Positions 24,801 to 39,002 are shown, numbered from the stretch's first letter. The stretch: 64,000 bases of DNA from Macropodus opercularis (GCA_030770545.1 CM061098.1:5536001-5600000), one strand, 5' to 3'. The notes: generated by a model from the sequence alone, not told the origin. Numbers and translations are program-made.

Positions 24801-27800
24801 ACTCGTTGTCTTGTTTTTCTTTGTTCTTGTTCTGAGACATGCAAGAAATTTGCCAAGAAACTAACTAGCACTGTGTACTCCAGCCTTCACAGAGCTGTGC
24901 AAACTGGCTCTAACCTGAATAGGAAAACAAGTGGGAGACCCCTGTGCACAGCTGAGCCAGAGAACGAATACATTAGAGAGTGTAGTTGGAGAAAGAGTTG
25001 CTAAGAGTCCTTAATTGGCTGAAGATGCTTCTGTTCTAGTTGCAAAGACAAGGCAACAGGACACAGACACTGGGCAGATGAACTCTTTGTTTCTTTTTGA
25101 AGCCGGTTTTGTGTGACTCACCCTGGATGAGGTTCGTCCGATGCAGACTCGGACTCCACACCCGTCGGAACCTGAGTAATCCGGTTTTCAGCTTGACCTT
25201 GTCGTTCACTTCGTTCAAGCGCCTCTGACTCACGCTCTGGTCTTAGAGGAGCTAATTGCCTCCCTGGGCAGTGTGCAGCTGTGAATAAATACCCACTAAT
25301 TGAGTCATTTTCTTTAATTCCAACTCATTTTGAATCGCGATGTCCAGCAGTGCTGATGAGAAAATTCTATTTGAGCAGAGGAGTCAAAGCCACAGAGTAA
25401 CAATGATACGTCCAATTAAACTTGATCGTAATCTCTTGTGCCAACAATCTCACCACGACGCATACATTATAGAGATTGACACGTCTTAATTCTCCCATAC
25501 ATTCACACCTTATCTCAGAGTGAGTAACCTTGAATCGCTTCCCCTCTGTGTTCCTGGAACATAAAGCAGAGCTTTAAACTGATGTGTTTTATTATCCAGG
25601 ACTAGAGAAGTCATAATCGATAACATCATTTTCTGTTTCTACAGACCCTCAGGCATCAGGCATTTTTTGCCTTTTTGAAGATATACCTGAAATCTGCTGT
25701 ATCCAATTACAAATGAACAAGTGGCATTATTTTCTTTGCATTTACCAGAAACGCTCTGAATGGCTGCTCTTTCAGAGAAGCGTTTAACATAATTCCACTA
25801 TGTAAGCGCGGCCTGGAGGGTCTGCGATTCGGCGGGGGAGCGGCAGGCTAAAGGAGGTTGCTCAGGGCAGACAGTGATGGATGGCCAGTGTCTGGAGCCA
25901 TCGGCTTAGTGTTAAGCATACGCTGCATCTCTCTCTTCGTCTCGCTCTCGTCCCGCTGCCCTTTGAGGAGCATCAGTAGGCGCTCCATAACTCAGCGGTT
26001 TATTGGAGGGGGCGAAGAGGGGACGCGCAGAGCTGGTCAGCCCTGATAAAGGTCTGCGTCCTTGAGAGGTGAATAAAGAGTAAACAGAGATGATCCTCAC
26101 CTTTGTTGTGTGGACATGGGGGCATTTGTGCAGGTAGATGACTGGGTGTGTGTCTGTGTTGCCTGACAGGAAGCGAGTGTGTCAGCCAAGGCTAACTAGA
26201 CTGTCACTCAAGGTAGTCCAGGGCGATCTAATCAGCGTGGGCTCAAAATTACGTTGCGTAGTAGATTTCATATCATACATCAGGGAATTTTCTGCTAATG
26301 TAAATATTCTAGATGTGTCTCTTTGTGAAGTTAAGTACAGCAGCACAGAGTCACGAACCAACTTCTCAGTAAAGACAAGTGAGAAATGTCTCAATGGGCA
26401 GGGACCATCTGAACCTGGGGGTAATCGTCCAAGAAATGTTTCATCAACTTGTGCACTTCCTGGCTCGACAGATTTGCATCCCCTCCTGTTTACCTCGTCT
26501 CTCCAACTTTGTCTCTCACTCCATCATTTGACAAATGACCCTGAACATCTGTCAGTGTAGAGACATTTAATGGCTTCTGCAATCACAGTGACGTGTCTGT
26601 CTCCGTACAACGGTGGAGCGGGGACGTCTCTGTTCGCTGCAAGCGGCGGAAACGCTATCGCGAGACGTGGACCTTGCGATCTAGCAGTAAAGTGTGTCAG
26701 AATGTGAAAAACAATCAGTTACATGTATGTTATTGCATTCATTTGGCGTAAAAGTGGAGTTTGGCAGTAATAACGCTGCTACACTTTAGATTTCTCGTAC
26801 GTTCTGACTCCGCACTGAGAGAACACTCAGGGACATAAACATGGATTCTTTTTGTGCTCGTGCTGATGGTGATGAAAGCCAAAGGCTGAGAAGTGTTTGT
26901 TTCTTTGGCTGCTGCTCTGCAATAAATAAGCATAAATTTGGGAGGGCACACGTTCTTCTGCTTTGATTCTGTTTTCATCCTAAACTTGACAACAACAACG
27001 TTTCTACTCAAACTAATGAGCGATGCCAGAAGTGTTTTCAAACCGTAATTGAGCTCTGATTTCTGCGTGTTTACGTCCTTGGTATTCACTGGGTGTGTTT
27101 CCTTAATAGTGAAGCTGTTTGCTGCAGTACATAAAAATGGAAGCTAAAACCTGTTGTGTGGTTTACTGAATATATATATTTTGTGTGAATAACAGTTGAA
27201 GTTGTATTTTCATGCCAAGAGAGAAAAAAATCCATTCATACCTTGCAGAATATGATGAAATCATGACAGCTGTGAGGCCTTGGGGTTTTCTCCAAGCTCG
27301 TAAAGCACGTCTTCATTTCAGTCCTGTTTTATTAGCATGTGATGTGTTTCCCTTCAGAGTAGTTTAGTGAGGCTGAAGCTCAAAATACATCATAACATTA
27401 ATACGATATGTAAGTTGCTGCTATGTTGGTGGTTTTGTGTACAAAATATGCTGAAGTCTCGGCCCATGTGATGGGATTCATCACCTGCAGAGGTTTTGTT
27501 GGCAGAGTACTTTTCCTACCTCAGTGAGCATCGGCAGCTCAGCGCTATCAGACAGGGCACCTTCAATTTATAATGTCCTGGAGTTGGTGTGACATCTTCT
27601 CTAAATCGGTGGCAAACAGACACTGTACCTGTGTCAGCTGGTCAGCCAGCCACAGGTCCACCGGAGTGCATCTGCACAGTGTGATGAATTGAGCAGTGAC
27701 ATCTGTGTGGGATTGCAGCGGTGCCGCTCGCTCCCACAGGGACCGGCTGCGTTGCTCGGTGGAGCTGTGGCGTCTGGACGGGCAGCAGGAACGGGGCCAT

Positions 27801-30800
27801 CTGAGGCTAACAGGCCTCACGGGCAGCCAGGGCATGTGGGACTGTAGGGTACATCTGGGCGGCAGGCTGTCCTCTATCTGCTGGTGGAAGCCAGACTCAG
27901 CTGAAAGTCCAGCTGTCATTGCTGCTGCTGTCACTACCTCATTCCTTAACTTCTGAGGAAACTATTTTCAGCCTTGTGCCATAGAAACGTTCATAACTTG
28001 GCTTCTAATGATTATTTTGATACGTTTCATGGGCTTGGTCAATAAACCAAAAAGTGCTGAAATCCCTTTGTGAAACAGGCTGATTGCTGCGACATTGTTT
28101 CATATTTAAACTCATCAACGAGCCACAAATAGCTTACACTGTTTCTCACGATGCCTCGTCTCCAGCGATTTGAGTGTAGTGTCTTCTCGTCTCTGCTTCC
28201 TGTCAATATAATGCGAAGACGCGTCAGGCAGCCATTAATAACTGGAATTGTCTCAGGGTATTGCAAAGAGACTGCAGCAATATTAGACTGTTTAGAGAAT
28301 AGTTGACTGAGCTGCATGCAAATACAGGAGCAAGTCTATTACTTACAGTGTGTTAAAAATATGCAAATTAAAAGGAAGGTTTCTCCTTCGTGGTGGGAGA
28401 CAGGGAGGTGGAGGTTGCTCTCACGTAAGGGAGGGGATCAATATCTGGCCGTTTCAGATCTCACTGGGCTTTTTATAGTTACTCGATGCACAGGTGTTAA
28501 TCACCGAGTCAAGCGTTTCATTAATCATGTGAGGAGTCCCTGAAGGTGTGTGGGACAGCTCGCTTTCTACCTCGCTCTCCTCGTGTCCTGTCCTCCTCTT
28601 GACAAGCAGATAACTGTCCCTGAGACTCGGCGACGGAGGTGACTGTGCTACAGCGGAGCCAAATCTTGCCGGGAAGCTGTCAGGCTGAGTTCCAATACCA
28701 AAAAAAGAAAACTTCCTCCGTCCTGATCATCTTGTCTTCTCGGCTGGATGCTTCAGCCTGACAGGACCAGGTGTGTTTGACGGTCGCTGTCACTTCCTTG
28801 CTCGGCTAAGACCTAATGTGACAGGACGGGCGAGCAGAGGCTGGACTTGCCACTTTATTACATATTCTGCATTTTTGTCATTTGTAGCTGAGACAATAAT
28901 GTGAACTTGGTAAAACATGATGACCTTCATTGAACTTTTAGTTTGTCACCACGTTGACACAAACAGCAGAACATCACTGTGTGTTTAAGGCCTCATGGCG
29001 CAACCAGCATCTCAGGAGAAACGTTGGTCCGGTTTATTGCGATGACGGCGTTTTGAACAGACCCTGGGGACAGAGCTTAGTCGGCCATAAACCATTAAAC
29101 TCTGATGAATGGAGCTTATTGTGGACTGGAGGGATAAATGAGTGCGCTATGATCAAACCACAGAAACAGAATGCTCAGAAACTGTAAGCCTAAATGTTTT
29201 TGCCTAAAAAAGTGCTGTTCTGATGCCTCTTTAATGATTATGCTCACACACTGCATGCTTTGTCTTTCCTTCAGCTCTCTGTGTATCATAGTTTACTGTA
29301 AACGAGAGGCTTTTTGTCTCTTTGACAGCTTATTTATACATGAAGCTACGGCAGCCGATGCAGAGGGATCATATTTTACACTTCAAAGCTTACAGTTTCT
29401 CAGATGCCTCGAAAAAAACCTAATGAGAGTAGGGTTGTGTCTTCATAACGGATGCTCACATGTACAGTGATATATCAGTTTCCATGTGAGAGTGTTGAAA
29501 ATGTGGTGCATTGACAGTTTATATTAATTAATATTTAAAAATATTTTCCTACAGTACCGCAAAGCGTTAGTACATGAGAAAAGGAAATGCTCCTCCATCC
29601 CCACCACGTCTGCTTAAAGCTGCGTTAAGGACTGTTGTGTGAAACGCGCTGCATCATGACAGCTGTTCTAGAGTAGAAAATATTTATAGGGACCTGTACA
29701 AACAATTCACACACTGTACAAGCAGTACACAATAGTACGAGTTGACGGAGCAGTGATCACTGCATCTTACCCCTTCCTAAAACGGGAGGAAGGACTCAAC
29801 CTGTGAGAAAGTCGCCTGAAAGACATATAAAGGTGCGATTCGAGACTTCTCCTCACCGAGGACGTTACACGAACACATGAGCCGAGCTTGGAACGAACTG
29901 AGCTGACAATTACAGCAGCTGGCAGGGAGACGATTATGAGCACAGCAGCGAGAGCAGAGCCTTGATGTGGGGAAATCTCTTAATGTTCTTGGACGATGAT
30001 GGCGAGTCCCGGTTGGGAATTCCATGAACGCGACAACGAGCCTTTGTGAGTGTCAGCTCCGCCTTAACAGTCCGCCAGTCATCCCTGGACGGTGCAGAGA
30101 TAAATGTTTAAACAGTCGTGTCTGTGTTTGGTGTGTGAGCGTATTTACTAATGTATGAACGCCACTGTCAAGCGTTCGCTTCACATTTCCACATAAAAGG
30201 TGTTTTAAAGAGATGAGGCAGGCAGTAAGCTGCCTTTGAATTAAACATCGTGTTAGCAGTGTTGTTGTTTGCCTTCCAGTTTAATTTAGCAGAGAAGACC
30301 TCGTGCAGCTGCTGGAAGCTCACTCTGCCGTGGTCTTGACAGGACTCTTTAGGTGGGATCAGAACGAAGGCGGACCCGGTTTTATGCTGATTCCCCACAT
30401 AACTCCTGAGCCTCAAATCCCACCCAGGTTGTCAGAACGAATTCCAGAGGTTGTAGCATTCAATTAGTTTGATGAAGAGACATGAACGTGAATAAGGACA
30501 AAGCCATGAAAGATGGAGAGAAAACCTTTGCATGTTGAAAAAAACGCAGTCCTTTCCTTTAATAAAGTCACCTCACATTTTTAATTTTCCATAGTACTGA
30601 GGTCATTTAATAGCCTTAAACTGCAATTATACTTTCTATCATAGCGACAGAGAATGGATTGTTTTTTCAGGCAGATTACATGTGCAGCATATTAATGAGG
30701 ACAGTCAGACTGAAGTAAAGCTCCTTTCTTCCAGCAGTTCATGTCCATTCGTTTCCCATAGCTGCAGCTTTGTTTCCACTAAAACACACCTGTTCATAGT

Positions 30801-33800
30801 CAGAGTCAGCATGAACTCAGCTACTAAAAAGTGTTTCCTCTTTACCCTGTTAAACAAATCCTGGAAATACAAAAGTGAGAAACTACCATTTAGCCATCAG
30901 CAGTATTTGCATAGAAAGCTAGAGGCAAAAGAATGATTTAATAAACGCAGCCCTAGGCAGCACCAGGAGCCATTTGTTGTTGCCTGAAGCCAAAGCGCTG
31001 AACAAAGAAATTTAACTTTATGCTTCGTTTCAGGAAGCGATTAGGCAAAAATCTGATTTGCAGTTTTTAAACTAAAGCACAGCAAAACAAATCCCGTGCT
31101 GTCTTCAGTAAGACATGTTCAACACTGTGCTTGGCAAGTTCTCACCACGTGAGGAAATCATCTTCTGTTTGCTGAGGGTGAAAATGAAATGACCTCATTT
31201 TTCCCCTTCGCTTGAGTCCCGGCTAAACGCTGTCGCTCCTGTACTCCTGGTATTGTGATGTAAATGAGATGCATATTTGCTTCATGCTGCTCTGCTGAAG
31301 TGGAAAGGTAAATATTTGCATTATGCCTGGAGGCTGGAGTGCACGCCACACTGAATTATTCCATTAACCCACATCTTCATGCTCTACAACCCTGGATCTG
31401 CACTGATCGACCTATAGCTCTGTACATACTCGAGCTGGAACCGCTGTCAAGTTGTATGTTCGCTGGTCAAACTGCACACGCTGAAAACAAATCTTTCCTC
31501 CTCCGTTGTTGCGGTGGGTTTTTATTTTGTATGTTTTTGTGGAGGTTTGTGTGTGAATTGCCGTCTGACACTTTTGTCATTTTGCATGTGCGTGTTGACA
31601 TTTTCCCTGACAACCATCACACTTTCACAACACTTAGGCGCATGAGTGTCAATGTGGAGGAAACATTAACATGAAAAAGGATCTCACTTCCCAGAGAGTG
31701 TGGTGTTTACAGAGACGCTGCTCACAGACCGGCTTCATCACAGCATGGGCTTGTACACCAAAACTGAAAGCAATTTCAAAAGTGTCTCATATGTAAAAGA
31801 CTGAATTTTCAAATTATTTTCCCCGTTTTAAAAAAACTTCCCTGTTGCTTTTCCAATTCCAGTTTAATTTGTTCAAGTTATTAAACATGGTCAGGTGATT
31901 TTCTCTTCTCCATTAATAAGCACATAACTTCAAGATGCATCGTTTATAGAAATGTACAGAAAGTTTTCCTATTGGCTGAACATTAAAAACAAGACTATGG
32001 AATAGTATTGATCTTTTTTTATATGAAATACAAAAATGAAAAAGGTATTACATTTTTTTCAAATTTTCAGCTGCCACAGCCTTATTATCTAGAAATATTC
32101 AAATGACTGGTTGCCTGTCGAGCTACATTTCCAAAACGTAAACGCATTCATCTGTAGACTGTGTTGAAGGCTCAGCGGCTGTAGAGGCAGTCGTGGCTAT
32201 CACTGCTCATCAAGAACAAAGATTCATATTTCAAACATCATCTCTCTGTGCTTCAATAACATGACTTACTCCCTGTTTGGCTGGCGACATAAATCATAAT
32301 TTCATTTCTCCCTCTGTTACCTGAAACACTTTCCATCGAAATAAATAAATATTTCACAGAATGGCACTACTTTGGTGAATAATATTTCACAGCGCCTTGA
32401 ACCAGAAGGCAGCACACAGAGAGGAAACCACGGGGAAAATAGAATTGGACTTGGCAAACACATGGTCGCTGAAGTGTCTGGGTTGCCTTTAGTTACTGTA
32501 GTGGGAGGCTGCTCTTTGGCACCTCTGTCTCCTGAACGTGCGCCAGAGCTTCCTGCCTGCTACTGAGGTGCAACAAGGTCGCAGCTGCGCCGCACTTTAA
32601 AGAGAATATTTAAAGGCGCGCTGGTAAATTGGGCCCTGTGCGTGTTTGTTCGCTCTGTGTGTTTTGGTGTCCTTGTCAAATGATCTTGGGGTCTGCACAC
32701 TCAGCCAATTAGTCGTGTCTGCTTCCTATCTCTACACGGAGACTCGTACGCGCCTGTGAGTCTCATCCAACTTTCGCTGTTAAATGCGTAATTTGTTACG
32801 TTTATCCCATATGCAATCTGCCTTCGAAAGGGATCGACCTGAAGCACAATCCGCCCACGCACAGGGCAGCAGATAATGCTTCTGTTGATAGGGTAATTAT
32901 TCCCAGGCTTCTTAGGCCAATTAATGGCTTCACACAGTGACTGTGCGACTGAAGCTTAGTAATTTAGAGCCACAACTTACAGCCAAGACATACGAGACAT
33001 TATCACCCGAAACCAGAGACGAGCAAACCGAACCAAGAGCGTTAGCTTTTCACACATACGCGCGGGTGAGGTTGGGAGCTGCATCTGGAACGAACAACAT
33101 GGTAATGCCGCTAAAATCCCTCAGGATCTGTTGCTTGTGAGGGAAGCTGTGCTCACCTCTGCTGAGTGAACCGCTGCCACGACTTGGAGATATTCAAATC
33201 AGCTTGGGAAAAGTCACATCACACCCCTGCCTGTGCTGCTTGTCTTGTGCAGTTGACATTGTTAAAGCCAGAAGATGATGACGAACAGTCAGGTTTAAGA
33301 ATAATTATCTATATTAGTATTATTAGTATGACTCTAGCTGTTTAAAACGTGTACAAGAACATTTTAACTACATAGTTACACAGGTAAGAAACTCCACCAT
33401 CAGTCCCAAACTTTGCTTCATTACGTCTCATGGCTGTCACTGACACTGAATAATTAATGCTGAACACATTACTGGGACTATAGCGCGGCCTCATTACATC
33501 CCTTTGTAGGCTCATCTCCTCTAAGCAGAGGACTAATTCGTGAGGGAGCACTTACAGCATCCCTCCGCCCTGCTTGGTGCCGTATCCCATGGCTTCTCCA
33601 AGGCTTCTCTCCCCCATTGTAATCAAAGGAAAATGTGCAGCATGGGCACATTCACTTAGGGCTCACTAATCTTCAGCGCTCACTGTCCTCAGAGCAGAAA
33701 GCCACTGGAGGGACCAAAGACGGCGAGGGCGGCTTCTGAAATAAAGATGTAGAGCAGACGACAGAGGGACAGATTTGATCAGATGAATATTCTTGGTTGG

Positions 33801-34507
33801 ACGTTGGAACTTTCTGAAGGCTTTTTCCCCTGACCCCTGTTCCTTTGTAAGCCTCACTTAACATAAAAGAAGGAGGGACACGCTTTGAGTTATAATTGGG
33901 TTGATGGTGTGAGCGTGAGGTAAAGAGATTCTGAGGTTGCGGAGAACTCAGCTGACACAGTGGATCCTACTTTACAATCTGGGGATGATATTCAAAAAGA
34001 AGATCTTGCATGATTTGCTTTGGAGTCCATCAGTTCTAACAACTCCTCAAATACCACAAAACAATCCAGCTCTGCAGCGCCATTCAGAAAATCTACAAAA
34101 GCCATGTCGATCATTTCTTCATACATTAACTGCTTAGTGCTTCTCCCAGGTCCAATTACACGAGCAATGTGCGAGTAGAGAGATTCCACCAGAGCAACAG
34201 TCATCACTGAAGCAGAGGATTAAAACAGAAACCGTGTCTTCTGTCCAACCAGCACATTTTCAAAGCCGTGACGAAACTTCCCCACAGCTCGACGAGCTGG
34301 ACTGATAGGCATCAAGTGGAGGCAGCAGTTTTCGTCTCTTTTCCTCCAGCGTGACGCTTGATTTGTGACCAGATGTTGCTCTAGATTAATGCAGAACAGA
34401 TCGATGGAGTGTGTGATTTAAGTTTTGAATTCCTGATACTAAGCTAGGTTTTAAGAGTTTAAAGGGACTGTGAGAGACATTCAGAGGAGCCTGGTTGCGG
34501 AACTGCA
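24801..34507. other. Gene-poor stretch, no confirmed gene
   Basis: About 9.7 kb with moderately CpG-rich patches (25800-26050, 26600-26690, 27690-27860), but no exon I can confirm. Two minus-strand segments end at consensus donors (25122-25240 and 27629 upward); they are discussed as findings, not called. The 140-codon + frame at 26138-26560 has no recognisable domain. No RNA gene was recognised. Confidence 0.45.
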
Positions 34508-34521
34508 ACGTACGCGTACGT
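34508..34521. other. 14-bp CpG-bearing perfect palindrome
   Basis: 'acgtacgcgtacgt' is its own reverse complement and holds four CG dinucleotides. It lies about 200 bp before the Tc1-like relic. Function is unknown. Confidence 0.7.
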
Positions 34522-34724
34522 GCTCATATTACTAGGTGGGGGCGCGAGTTTGTTGCAACGTCTCTACGTCCTCCACACTGGGCATCTCTACTCTGTTCAC
34601 CCACCATACAGCTTTAGCTACGCTTCACAGCTGCTTGCTATCTTTACACGCTACTCAGAGGTTGTTTGGCAGATGAAGTATAATTCTAATGCGTTCTGTG
34701 TTTAAATTATTGCATTTTGGGAAC

Positions 34725-35125
34725 GTATTTAATTCACTTCATCTCTGTCTCTGTCCCCTCAAAGGAAAGGGTCGCTGCAAATCAATACAAAGTAGCTCTC
34801 AGCAAACCCCTTTATTCTGTGATGAAACATTTCTGTCCTGATGGGAGCAGTCTCTTCCAGGATGACAATGGCCCCCATCCTTGGGGCATGAGGGGTCACT
34901 GAATGGTTTAATGAGTGTGAGAATGATGTGAATCATATGCTATGGCCTTTGCGATCACCAGATCTTAACCCAAATTATTCATCGGCACCTTCATTAAAAC
35001 ATTTAATGAGGGAATTTCTTTAGGGAGCAGTGGTCTTCCATCACTCCACTAGAGGCTGGAGGTTGTCGAACCAGCTTTGTGGTACGTCAAGGCTGTTCAG
35101 GCTTCAATGTACTACACAGTGAACA
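34725..35125 (+). pseudogene. Degenerate Tc1/mariner-like transposase, 3' part
   Basis: Two landmarks of the DDE transposase C-terminal half are readable in order. FQDDNGP is encoded at about 34855-34875, corresponding to the second catalytic Asp context (usually FQQDNAP/FQDDNAP). WPLRSPDLNP is encoded at 34943-34972, corresponding to the conserved WPAQSPDLNPIE block. They lie in different frames with stops between, so there is at least one frameshift. After PDLNP the expected IE-W motif is replaced by NYSS, and a later stop follows (tag at about 35020). The flanking DNA ('aatcaatacaaagt', 'gatgaaacatttctgtcctg', 'gtgaatcatatgctatggcc') matches a Tc1-like family very common in fish genomes, as remembered. 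The 5' half and the terminal inverted repeats were not found. It is an inactive fossil. Confidence 0.8.
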
Positions 35126-38100
35126 TTCTTTCAAAAAATATTCTCATTTCTTTTTCTTTAGTTTTTTCATTAGCTTTTTCGTGTTTCCTCACAATCATTT
35201 TTTGCAAAGTAATAAAAATAATTAATTTCACCACCAATTTCTTTTCTGGCCCTCAATGAGAAATTAGGTCAATTTGGTCCAACTTGACAGACAAATTTAT
35301 GAAAGAGCTGAGACTGATGTCCTGTAGAATAGAAGAGTAAAGAAATGGCTGGAGAACAGCTTTCATCTTTGGGGGTGCACATGTAAAACCCAACGACTCC
35401 ATTCTGTCCTACTCTGCATGCATACAGCAAGGCTTGCACTTTCATTGGGAAGTTGATAAACATAAAACATCGCCCTAGTACCTGAAAGTGCCCGGACACG
35501 CTTTGCATGGCTGCACTTTGTATCTCCGCTCGTGACAGAAAGGATGTGTTGCATCGGGTAAAACCAAGAGCAGCCCTGCTTATCTGCACGCGGGGAAAAG
35601 CAGAAAGCAAATTCAAAGATTTATGTTCTTGCCAGCCATAATGCTGCTCAGTCCTTTTAAATGAAACTGTTGAGAAGTGGAAATGTTTTAGCCAGGGCAC
35701 TGATGCCGTACAGTTGCGCCAACTGCTGTCAGACAAGGTCTCTACTTAGATTTGCCAGCATGTGCCAAGACCTAGAGCTTTGTTAGTAATAGTGTCACCC
35801 AGAACTAATCTAGCACAGACAGGCATGGACGGGGCACAGTTTTCTCTAATTTGCTCTTGTGCACTCAGAGTGGATCTAAGCACAGCGCTGTTATGATATT
35901 ATGCACATAAATAATATTCTTACGAGGTCTGGGAAGGGAAGAATCACATTTCATCTTAAAAATTGTATTTCATTTACATATTTTTAGCTCTTTATTAGCA
36001 GAACAGCAAAAGCCAAGACAAAAGCAGGCAGCATATCAGGGCGATGTCCAAAGCCAACGAGAGCCATGCCCACAGCCCTGGCCAAAAGGCTCAGCTGGGC
36101 TCTGAGCTAGGAAATGGACTGCTGAACCCTGCCAACGAGCCCTCGAAGTCATTTCTTCCAACTGTAGTCTTGGGGATTCTTGTTAATCCACCATACCCAT
36201 CATCTGTAAATACGTGGCACGCTCTTGGAGAGGGCAGTTTAGAAAGAGCGCTTTGAGGCCGGACACTTACAAGGCCTATCATTCTTCATTTCCACTCCAC
36301 TGAGCAAAGTAAATTGGAGGAGGCCAGCAGGAACAGGTAGAGAGACGGCAAGTCGGTGTGTTATATGTTGTTAAAAAGACTTTCCTCTCCATTTCCACAT
36401 CCATCATTCTTAATAGCCAATAAAAACAACCGCACTTCATCATATCGGGGTAAATCAACGGTAACGTGAGCGGGCATTTTAGGATGGCCTGTTAAAGTCT
36501 TCTCCTCCGTAAGTTATTTTGCCCAGTGTTCACTTCAGACAGAAACAGTGCAAAGTGTTAATCACAGTAGCAGGTTCTCTTACGTTGAGGTGCCAGGGGC
36601 TGTTTCCCTCCCCAGTCAAAGTCAGCACTAAGAAGCAACACACCACAGCTATGATAGGAAATGAGTTGTTTGTTTCACCTCACTGCTTTGCCAAATATTT
36701 GTTTAATAAATTGCCAAGGGGTAAGGCGATTATACAACCTAATTCTCATTGTGGCATTAATTGCCAAGTAGTTAATTAAAATGCACAGTGATTGGAGTGT
36801 ACGCTGTCCCACCGGATGTAATAAAGCTGATATTATAAACACTTGATTGTGCGACTGATACCATATTATTTTCCCCTGATCTCATCTATTAGCATTAATG
36901 AGGTCTCGAAATCATATTTCCTGTCACCTCATACTTCTCTCTGGAAACCGTATTTTTCATTTCCTTTCACCAAGAACCCATTAAAGTGCTAACCTTCTCA
37001 AAGCAAGCAGGACAGAGCACATTTAGCAATGTACAATTTGTTATTAAGCCTTTTTGGCTGAGGGCAGGAGGGTTAAACAGGCAGGATTAGCAGGCTGATT
37101 TAGAATTTCACACCGCTGCATTAAAACAAAGGAATACGCTGTGTTTATAGAGCTTTGAATTCTTTGTGGCTGTTTTTCCTATTTCTCTGATATTTATCTG
37201 AGCTAACATTATATTTATGTCCCAGAGGCAGTGGACGAAGATGGACGTCAAGCAAGCAACTTAATCTGCTGTTATTTGATGCAGCATCTTGTTGGTGTGG
37301 GTTTGTTATTTGTTTATTTATCTATAATATCTATAGGACCTGATGTTTGTATCCAGGTAGTGATTTTTGATGTCCCAAAACGAATCCGCATGCTCATTTC
37401 TGCACATTGTGGTTTTATTAGACACCACATGTTGTGCATCCACCATAACGGCTTGGAGAGTTTCGTGACTCTGAATTGGCTCTGGGCAGCTGCCATGCTC
37501 TCTAGCCTTCCCCCTTTGAGAGTCCCCTTTGCCTCTGGAGGGCGGCTCGCCATAGCTTGCATGTTTTAAAAAAGCTGCCTGTAGTTGCTGTATTTCTCTT
37601 GCTGGGGAATACCACAGCTGTCACATCAATCAGAGCAGCTTAGAAGCATGAAGTCCGCTGCTCCTCTCCTACTGTCAGCATGCTAATCCCCCGCACCGGA
37701 GCCCTGACCCAAGCTGACAAACTGGACTACACAGTCTGGCGGCCACTGCCGTTGGGGTTTTTTGTATTTATAGACATAATTAATAGTTTTACAGTTTTTA
37801 CACCATCCAGAGTTTTCTAATTGACCTTGTGACCTCATTAAACTGTCTGCTACTGTAACCAGCACCGTGGTGTATGATGCCTTAAACAGCAGCTTAGTGG
37901 TAAATGTACTAACCCAAGTTTAGAACCATCACAGATTATCATTAAAGAAAGAAGTTTGGCAAGTTTGCTTTGCTGAACTAACGATGTGTGTCTATTAATT
38001 GTTGGGCTGCAGCCAGTTCACTTAGTTTGACAGACCCTTTGAGCCAGTTTGTCTCAAAATGAACATGTCGTTGTTATTTACATCACGAGATGAAATTACA

Positions 38101-39000
38101 ACAGTGAAAATGATTCTGGATCCATAAGTGGATACTGGTCAAGTACAGGACTAATGCAGGGAGCATTTGCTTGATCATGCACCTCACATCTGGCTCTCCA
38201 GACTCAGATACACGTCAAGGCTCGCTGCGCATTCACGTTTAGGCATGTCAGCACTGACTGCACAATCGCTCGTGTATACTGCTTTAATAACACAGCCCGT
38301 GTTGCACTAATAGCCTGTGTCCCCATCCTCATCCTCTGGGACTTATCTACTGTATTGGAAAGGGATTTCCCCTCCCAACCTTATTGCATCTGATTCTGCA
38401 GATCAATTCTCCCTGGTTTTTACGTCCTTCTGCTTTCTGCCTCATTGGCTGCTCCATGGCGTTCAATCTCACAGTCAATGTTTCCATGCTCTTAACATGC
38501 GAACAATATGATGTTGCGGGATGCATCATACAAGGCATAAAATTACATCCACATTGTGGCCTCGCTGGTTTTCATTTGAATGTCCGACGTCTGCACGAAT
38601 GCAGTGAATAGTTTTATTTATAGTTAAATTACTCAGTGAGTTTCTGTTTATAGACATGTTTAGCTTTACAGCCACTGAAATAAGAATATGTTCATAGCGG
38701 CGCTTCATAATTTCTACCTTCTCTTAACTTACTGCTTTCTATGATGCAGTGACGGTGTGAGTATGTTCTTACTATCTGTTGGTATTTAAGTTGTTGTATT
38801 TTCTGACCAGGCACGGTGAGATTAGTACCGATAGGCTGAACCATAATGACGGCCATTTGTGTGCGCGTCGTTTCAGAATGAAGAATGACTGTGTTCTATT
38901 ATTTCCTTCGTCTCATTACGATGCTCCGCTCTATTCAATCGACTGCAAGCTATTCTGTTTCCAAGTGTCATGTGTAATGAACACATAGTTCGTTCATTTA
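35126..39000. other. Gene-free stretch with AT-rich, possibly conserved segments
   Basis: No coding exon was recognised. 36640-37160 is AT-rich with several homeodomain-like cores ('gttaattaaaatgcac', 'ggcattaattgcc', 'tagcattaatgagg') and no repeat signature, which resembles vertebrate conserved non-coding elements. Frames of 112 codons (37231-37569, +) and 155 codons (35269-35736, minus) have no recognisable content. Confidence 0.45.
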
Positions 39001-39002
39001 CA

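Noticed and set aside
26138..26560. 140-codon + frame
   Set aside because: No motif or homologue recognised, and a 70-codon antisense frame overlaps it. Treated as chance.
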